Below, piece after piece: positions 60,090 to 64,000 of a stretch of DNA of 64,000 nucleotides. A program made the translations under genes and the position numbers. The DNA is taken from positions 223,799 through 287,798 of the forward strand of contig NZ_JACRMG010000005.1 in NCBI RefSeq assembly GCF_016219575.1. Reading direction: 5' to 3'. The notes beneath the pieces are model-generated. The model worked only from the letters and a program-made list of their open reading frames with translations, did not search any database and was not told the DNA's origin. The stretch's first letter is position 1. Each line of letters begins with the position of its first letter. Source of the DNA: Bradyrhizobium sp. Lineage in GTDB: Bacteria > Pseudomonadota > Alphaproteobacteria > Rhizobiales > Xanthobacteraceae.

Positions 60090-60539
60090 ATGGATGCCGT
60101 CACGCCGAAGGGCAATGACACCGCAGATTTGCATTCCCACCTCGTTCGTCCATCCGAGATGGAGTGGCAGAAGACCCGCTTTCCGGGCTGCGAGGCGAAG
60201 ACACTGCTGTTCGACCGCAAGACCGGCCTGATGACCGCCCTGATGCGCTTTGCGCCCGGCGCGGTTCTGCCCGACCATGAGCATGTCAACATCGAGCAGA
60301 CCTACGTGCTCGAGGGCTCGCTGGTCGACAAGGAAGGCCCGGCCGAGGGCATCGAATGCAAGGCCGGCGAATTCATCTGGCGCGAGGCCGGCAGCCGCCA
60401 CGTCGCCTGGTGCCCGAAAGGCGGGCTGATGCTCGCGATCTTCCAGGTGCCGAACAAGTTCTTCGAAGCCGACGGCCGCGTCCGCGACGCCAACGGCAAC
60501 GACTGGGACGAAGCCTGGGGCCATACCCGCAGCGCGTGA
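60090..60539 (+). CDS. Cupin-domain protein (ChrR-like)
   Basis: 149 residues. The cupin barrel shows metal-site residues in MRFAPGAVLPDHEHVNIEQTYVLEGSLVDKEG (His, His, Glu) and EFIWREAGSRHVAWCPKGG (His). It resembles the cupin of ChrR-type anti-sigma factors but lacks their N-terminal zinc domain. AAGGGAG is 8 nt before ATG 60090. Enzyme or sensor function open. Confidence 0.82.
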   Translation: MDAVTPKGNDTADLHSHLVRPSEMEWQKTRFPGCEAKTLLFDRKTGLMTALMRFAPGAVLPDHEHVNIEQTYVLEGSLVDKEGPAEGIECKAGEFIWREAGSRHVAWCPKGGLMLAIFQVPNKFFEADGRVRDANGNDWDEAWGHTRSA

Positions 60540-60680
60540 GGCCTTGCGCCACCGGAAGCGCGCCACGCGCTTCCGGCCCTTCCCTCGCCCAACCCTCGCC
60601 GCTACGGTGATTTCCACAAAACACCGGCGCCGGCAGCGGAGCATTCCGCACGGCGAAACAACATGGGAGGTAAGCTTCGG

Positions 60681-61061
60681 ATGTTTTCGCATATCATGAT
60701 CGGCACCAACGATCTCGACCGGGCCAAGACGTTCTACGACGCGCTGCTGGGCACGCTCGGCGTGCCGCCGGGCCGGGTCGACCGGCACCGCATCTTCTGG
60801 CGCACCAAGACCGGCACTTTCTCGGTGACCAAGCCGATCGACGGAAAACCCGCGACCTTTGCCAATGGCGGCACCATCGGCTTTGCCGCCGACTCCGTCG
60901 ACGCCGCCAACGCCTTTCATGCTGCCGGCCTCGCCCATGGCGGCAAGACCTGCGAGGAGCCGCCGGGCATCCGCGAAGGCAGCGGCGTGAAGCTGTACAT
61001 TGCCTATCTGCGCGACCCCGACGGCAACAAGCTCTGCGCATTGCACCGGGTGCCTGCGTAG
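60681..61061 (+). CDS. VOC-superfamily (glyoxalase/dioxygenase-like) protein
   Basis: 126 residues with paired betaalphabetabetabeta units: MFSHIMIGTNDLDRAKTFYDALLGTLG and GGTIGFAADSVDAANAFHAAGLAHGGKTCEEPPGIREGSGVKLYIAYLRDPDGNKLCALHR. The final YLRDPDGN motif carries a metal-site Glu/Asp equivalent. ATG 60681 with GGAGG 10 nt upstream; ATG 60663 is possible. Confidence 0.88.
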   Translation: MFSHIMIGTNDLDRAKTFYDALLGTLGVPPGRVDRHRIFWRTKTGTFSVTKPIDGKPATFANGGTIGFAADSVDAANAFHAAGLAHGGKTCEEPPGIREGSGVKLYIAYLRDPDGNKLCALHRVPA

Positions 61062-61108
61062 TCGGTGCCTTGCCTGAGTCATTGGGTGCTCGCACCCGAC
61101 ACACACAT

Positions 61109-61209
61109 GTCATACCCCGCGCATGCGGGGTATCCAGTACGCTGCGGCTCATCGGTTTAGTCACGATCGCCTCTGGAATACTGGATCGCCCGCCTTCGCG
61201 GGCGATGAC
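61109..61209. repeat. Dispersed palindromic repeat, family C
   Basis: GTCATACCCCGC ... TATCCAGTACGCTG ... ATACTGGATCGCCCGCC ... GGGCGATGAC. Second copy of the family at 40954-41050, with a different central segment. Confidence 0.8.
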
Positions 61210-61236
61210 AAGTGTGGGAGCCGAGAGGATCCTTTC

Positions 61237-62232
61237 ATGACCGACGCACCCGCAGCCGACACCATTGCGCGCTTCCGCGACCAGACCATCGCGTTCGATG
61301 GTATCTCGGGCCGCAACATCGACATCCCCTCGGCGTCGCCGCTCAACTACCACCAGGTCATCAGCAGGCCTGGCGACATGCCGCCGGTCACTATCGACGG
61401 CAAGCTGTTCCTGCCCGCCTCGGCCGGTTCCAAAAAGCTGCCGCTGGTGATGATCGTGCCGGGCAGCCTTGGCGTGGCGCCGTCGCATGTCGCACATGCC
61501 GAAACGCTGACGCGTGCCGGCTTTGCCACCTTCATCCTCGACAGTTTTGCCGCGCGCGGCGTCACGTCGACCGTCGCCAACCAGACCCAGTTCTCCTTTG
61601 CGGCCAGCGCGTATGACGTGCTCGCGGCGTTCAAGGTGCTGGCGTCCTTGCCCGAGATCGATCCATCGCGCATCGGCGCGCAGGGACACAGCCGCGGCGG
61701 ATCGGCGGTGCTGACGGCGGCGACGCGCCGTTTCGCCGATGCCGTGGTCGGCAAGAAAATGGGGTTGCGCGGTGTGCTCGCCGCCTATCCCTGGAGCGGA
61801 CATCAGTTCAGCGACCCCGCCGTCGGCGCGACTTCGGTGCGCGTGCTGATGGGCGATGCGGATGAATGGTGCTCGCCGATGCAGGTGCAGGGACACTGCC
61901 AGGCGATCTGGCTTGCCGGAGGGGACGTCACGATGCGGCTGATCGCCGGCGCCCACCACAGCTTTGATCGCGGCACCGGGATTATCGACGTCCCCAACGC
62001 TTCGGTCTCCCCCGCGGCGCCGACGGCCTACATCGCCGACGATGGCGCGCTGATTCATCCGACCAAAGACCGGGGCGATCCCGCGCTCGTCGATCGCGAC
62101 CTGATGGTCTATGCGCTCAAGGCCGGCTATGGCCGCAAGGGCGCAAAGATCGGCAGCCGTCCCGGCGAAGCCGAGCTGTTCAGGGAGGACATGCTCACCT
62201 TCTGGGCGCGGCTGTTTGGAAATCCTTCCTGA
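61237..62232 (+). CDS. Dienelactone-hydrolase-like alpha/beta-hydrolase
   Basis: 331 residues. MIVPGSLGVAPSHVAHAETLTRAGFATFILDSFAARGVTST is the usual DLH-like start. The nucleophile is Ser in IGAQGHSRGGSAVLTAATRR (instead of Cys), Asp in VLMGDADEWCSP and His in IAGAHHSFDRG. No signal peptide. GAGAGGATCC precedes ATG 61237. panE starts 9 bp downstream, so the two are co-transcribed. Confidence 0.85.
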   Translation: MTDAPAADTIARFRDQTIAFDGISGRNIDIPSASPLNYHQVISRPGDMPPVTIDGKLFLPASAGSKKLPLVMIVPGSLGVAPSHVAHAETLTRAGFATFILDSFAARGVTSTVANQTQFSFAASAYDVLAAFKVLASLPEIDPSRIGAQGHSRGGSAVLTAATRRFADAVVGKKMGLRGVLAAYPWSGHQFSDPAVGATSVRVLMGDADEWCSPMQVQGHCQAIWLAGGDVTMRLIAGAHHSFDRGTGIIDVPNASVSPAAPTAYIADDGALIHPTKDRGDPALVDRDLMVYALKAGYGRKGAKIGSRPGEAELFREDMLTFWARLFGNPS

Positions 62233-62241
62233 GGAAACATC

Positions 62242-63165
62242 ATGCGCATTGCGGTTATCGGTGCCGGCGGCGTCGGCGGCGGGTTTGGCGCGGCGCTGGC
62301 GAAGGCCGGCGCCGACGTGACCTTCATCGCGCGCGGCGCGCATCTGGCCGCGATGAAGGGCGCGGGCCTGAGAGTAAGGAGCCCGCGCGGCGACACGCAT
62401 CTGGTGCCGACGCAGGCGACGGACAATCCCGCAGGGATCGGCAAGGTCGACTTCGTGCTGTTCTGCGTCAAGCTGTGGGACGTCGAGAGCGCGGGCGAGC
62501 ACATCAAGCCGCTGATCGGGCCTGAGACGGCCGTCATCCCGCTGCAGAACGGCATCGACGCCCATGAGCGGCTGCTGCCGATCCTGGGCCAAGCTGCCGT
62601 GATGGGCGGCGTCGCGCAAATCTCCGCTTCCATCACCGCGCCCGGCGAGATCACGCAGGTCGGCACCTTCATGCGCATGATCTTCGGCGAGCTCGACGGC
62701 CGCCGCAGCGGGCGTGCGGAAAAATTCCTCGCGCTGTGCCAGAAGGCCGGCTTCGACGCCACGCTGAGCGAGGCCATCCTCACCGAGCTCTGGATGAAGT
62801 TCATCCTGCTCGCGAGCAATGCCGGCATGATGGCGCTGGCGCGCCAGCCGATCGGCGCCCTGCGCGACGATCCCGACATGCGCCCGATCTTCCTGGCCGC
62901 GTATCGCGAGGTGGTTGCCGTTGGCCTCGCCAAGGGCGTGGCGTTGCCGGCCGATGCCGTTGAGAAAGTGGTCGATTTCACCAACCATGCGCCCGCGGCG
63001 ATGAAGGCCTCGATGGCGCTCGATCTCGAACGCGGCAACCGGCTGGAAGTGCCGTGGCTGTCCGGCAAGGTGGTCGAGCTCGGCAGGCAGTACGGCATCC
63101 CGACGCCGACGCATGCAATGATCCATGCGATGCTGAAGCCGTATGCGAAGGGCGGGGCTGGCTGA
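62242..63165 (+). CDS. panE: 2-dehydropantoate 2-reductase (PanE/ApbA family)
   Basis: 307 residues. NADPH-binding MRIAVIGAGGVGGGFGAALAKAGADVTFIARG (GxGxxG), the PLQNGIDAHERLLPILG region with the active-site Asn, and the C-terminal catalytic domain with the essential Lys (LTELWMKFILLASNAGMMALARQPIG) and Glu/Asn residues. Would reduce ketopantoate in pantothenate synthesis; many paralogues reduce other 2-keto acids, so the exact substrate is not sure. Follows the DLH-like gene by 9 bp. Confidence 0.88.
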   Translation: MRIAVIGAGGVGGGFGAALAKAGADVTFIARGAHLAAMKGAGLRVRSPRGDTHLVPTQATDNPAGIGKVDFVLFCVKLWDVESAGEHIKPLIGPETAVIPLQNGIDAHERLLPILGQAAVMGGVAQISASITAPGEITQVGTFMRMIFGELDGRRSGRAEKFLALCQKAGFDATLSEAILTELWMKFILLASNAGMMALARQPIGALRDDPDMRPIFLAAYREVVAVGLAKGVALPADAVEKVVDFTNHAPAAMKASMALDLERGNRLEVPWLSGKVVELGRQYGIPTPTHAMIHAMLKPYAKGGAG

Positions 63166-63182
63166 AGTCGAACAACGCCTTC

Positions 63183-63211
63183 TTGACTCTGCATTAAATC
63201 GTAGCTACAAA
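63183..63211 (+). promoter_or_regulatory. Promoter of brnTA
   Basis: TTGACT (63183-63188), 17-bp spacer and TACAAA (63206-63211). The palindrome GTAGCTAC (63201-63208) straddles spacer and -10, a fit for autoregulation by BrnA. The start would be near 63218, only one to two bases before the GTG. Confidence 0.55.
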
Positions 63212-63219
63212 ATAATCTT

Positions 63220-63474
63220 GTGAAAATCGTTTGGGATGAACCGAAGCGCCTTGCCAACATCGTCAAGCACGATGGTCTCGACTTCGCCGATCTGGACGAA
63301 GAGTTCTTCGAGCAATCGGTCATCGTTCCCGGCAAGGAGAACCGGTTGATCGCAGTGGGGCGTCTCGCCAGCGGTGTTGTGGTGGTCGTTTTTGTCGTGC
63401 TTGGCACAGAAGGCGTCAGCATCATCAGCATGCGCCGCGCGAACCGCAACGAAAGGAAGCTTCTTGATGGCTAA
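63220..63474 (+). CDS. brnT: BrnT-family ribonuclease toxin
   Basis: 84 residues: MKIVWDEPKRLANIVKHDGLDFADLDEEFFEQSVIVPGKENRLIAVGRLASGVVVVVFVVLGTEGVSIISMRRANRNERKLL has the BrnT pattern with W-D-E-x-K and the C-terminal S-x-R-x-A-N-R-x-E-R. BrnT is a RelE-fold RNase neutralised by BrnA. The start is GTG with no Shine-Dalgarno, and the promoter lies so close that the mRNA may be leaderless. Overlaps brnA by eight bases (63467-63474). Confidence 0.88.
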   Translation: MKIVWDEPKRLANIVKHDGLDFADLDEEFFEQSVIVPGKENRLIAVGRLASGVVVVVFVVLGTEGVSIISMRRANRNERKLLDG

Positions 63475-63757
63475 GACCTTCAAGCCTGGAAAAGGGTACA
63501 GCCGAAAGGATTGGGATGCAGTCGCCGACAATCCGGCACTCACCAAGGAGCAGATGTCGAAAGCAATGCCTTTTGCCGATGCTCTGCCTGAGCTGGCGGC
63601 TTCGATCCGGCGCGGCCGTGGGCCGAACAAGGCGCCGACAAAGAAGCTGGTATCGTTGAGATTGTCCGGCCAGGTCATCGAGAAATACAAGGCCGGCGGC
63701 CCCGGCTGGCAATCGCGCATCGATCAGGATCTGCGACGGATCAACAAGATCAAGTAG
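63467..63757 (+). CDS. brnA: BrnA-family antitoxin
   Basis: 96 residues. The N-terminal part (AKTFKPGKGYSRKDWDAVADNPALTKEQMSKAMPFADALPELAASIRRGRGPNKAPTKK) binds the toxin; the C-terminal LVSLRLSGQVIEKYKAGGPGWQSRIDQDLRRI is the ribbon-helix-helix DNA-binding part. The ATG lies inside the last codons of brnT, preceded by AAGGAAG. Expected to repress its own promoter. Confidence 0.9.
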   Translation: MAKTFKPGKGYSRKDWDAVADNPALTKEQMSKAMPFADALPELAASIRRGRGPNKAPTKKLVSLRLSGQVIEKYKAGGPGWQSRIDQDLRRINKIK

Positions 63758-63853
63758 CCGCGTGCCGCTAGCGTGCCCACCGGCCTGGAAACAAGCGTCC
63801 TCATTCCCGCGGCTCGCTTTTGCCCGGGTTCTGCAATCTCGTTGGCCCTCTCT

Positions 63854-64000
63854 CTGACTGCTACGGGATCCCCAAAAGTGATTCCCCGGATTTTGCAAAT
63901 ATGATTCAAGGGCTTTCGACCTATTTGGCGGAGGCACAAGATGTCTTTCGGCGACATTCGGGTTGCGGAACGAGCTGATTGGCTGATCGAGCGGGTAGCA
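63854..64000 (+). mobile_element. Left end of an IS4/IS50-like insertion sequence (truncated by window end)
   Basis: CTGACTGCTACGGGATCC at 63854 resembles the outer end of IS50-like elements, which begin CTGACT or CTGTCT. GGAGG lies 7 nt before an ATG at 63941. The right end is outside the window, so the target duplication cannot be seen. Proposed from the terminal motif and the transposase start. Confidence 0.5.
63941..64000 (+). CDS. Transposase N-terminus, IS4 family (partial)
   Basis: MSFGDIRVAERADWLIERVA is the first 20 residues and the frame continues beyond the window. It fits the N-terminal DNA-binding domain of IS4/Tn5-type transposases (xFGDxRLxxRxxxL). The 84 nt upstream contain the putative terminal repeat. 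Confidence 0.6.
   Translation, partial: MSFGDIRVAERADWLIERVA

Noticed and set aside
56307..61106. Very long open frame on the minus strand (1,958 codons, 55230-61106) that might be a giant protein
   Set aside because: It is antisense to the patatin, PAS, cupin and VOC genes, and shares a strand with the CBS and rhomboid genes in other frames. It has no domain logic. Only its last 358 codons (55230-56306) are a real gene; the rest stays open because of high GC.

Overview
The window looks like chromosomal DNA of an alphaproteobacterium of the Bradyrhizobium/Rhodopseudomonas group. The evidence is a GC content in the sixties, TTG/GTG starts, alphaproteobacterial families (DUF2336, PAS_5, Omp25-type barrels, NadK, HPt and receiver pairs) and several dispersed palindromic repeats of the type I associate with Bradyrhizobium. 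The identification is inference; no database was searched. Most of the window is housekeeping and secreted-protein DNA. I see no prophage, CRISPR array, replication origin or large genomic island.

Region 1-13.6 kb: the end of a TetR regulator, a copper amine oxidase, a class III CoA-transferase, an M20-type peptidase, tRNA-Gly, an unusual 14-codon transcription unit (6511-6715), small secreted and membrane proteins, a TMEM175-like channel next to a nonsense-mutated GIY-YIG nuclease, tRNA-Tyr, an RlmB-type 2'-O-methyltransferase, a nickel transporter and a dienelactone hydrolase. Region 13.7-23.4 kb: tRNA-Thr, outer-membrane proteins, an alpha/beta hydrolase coupled to an SCP2-like protein, a lipoprotein, a His-rich peptide, twin TPR-like secreted proteins and an S10 carboxypeptidase. 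Region 23.5-37 kb is signalling-rich: a FecR-like protein with a CHASE2 adenylate cyclase, two secreted caspase-fold proteins, a two-barrel outer-membrane protein, NAD kinase, a receiver/HPt pair and a DUF2336 protein.

Region 37-50 kb: a GlcG/HbpS-like protein, an IS5-type transposase remnant, a lytic transglycosylase, hisI, folE, an IscU-like scaffold, yidD, two ClpP-fold periplasmic proteins, an APC permease translationally coupled to a secreted protein, a GrlR-like regulator and an MFS transporter. Region 50.7-64 kb: thrS, a ribbon-helix-helix-like regulator facing a nitroreductase across two palindromes, a serine hydrolase, a patatin, a CBS-pair protein, a rhomboid protease, PAS, cupin and VOC proteins, a hydrolase-panE pair, a brnTA toxin-antitoxin module that may begin leaderless, and the left end of an IS4/IS50-like element running off the window.

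The most unusual items are the 6.5-kb short transcription unit (consensus-like promoter, 14-nt Shine-Dalgarno complementarity, 14 codons, two mutually exclusive hairpins, strong terminator), the GIY-YIG pseudogene beside tRNA-Tyr with related palindromes at two tRNA 3' ends, and the concentration of caspase-fold proteins around a CHASE2 cyclase.
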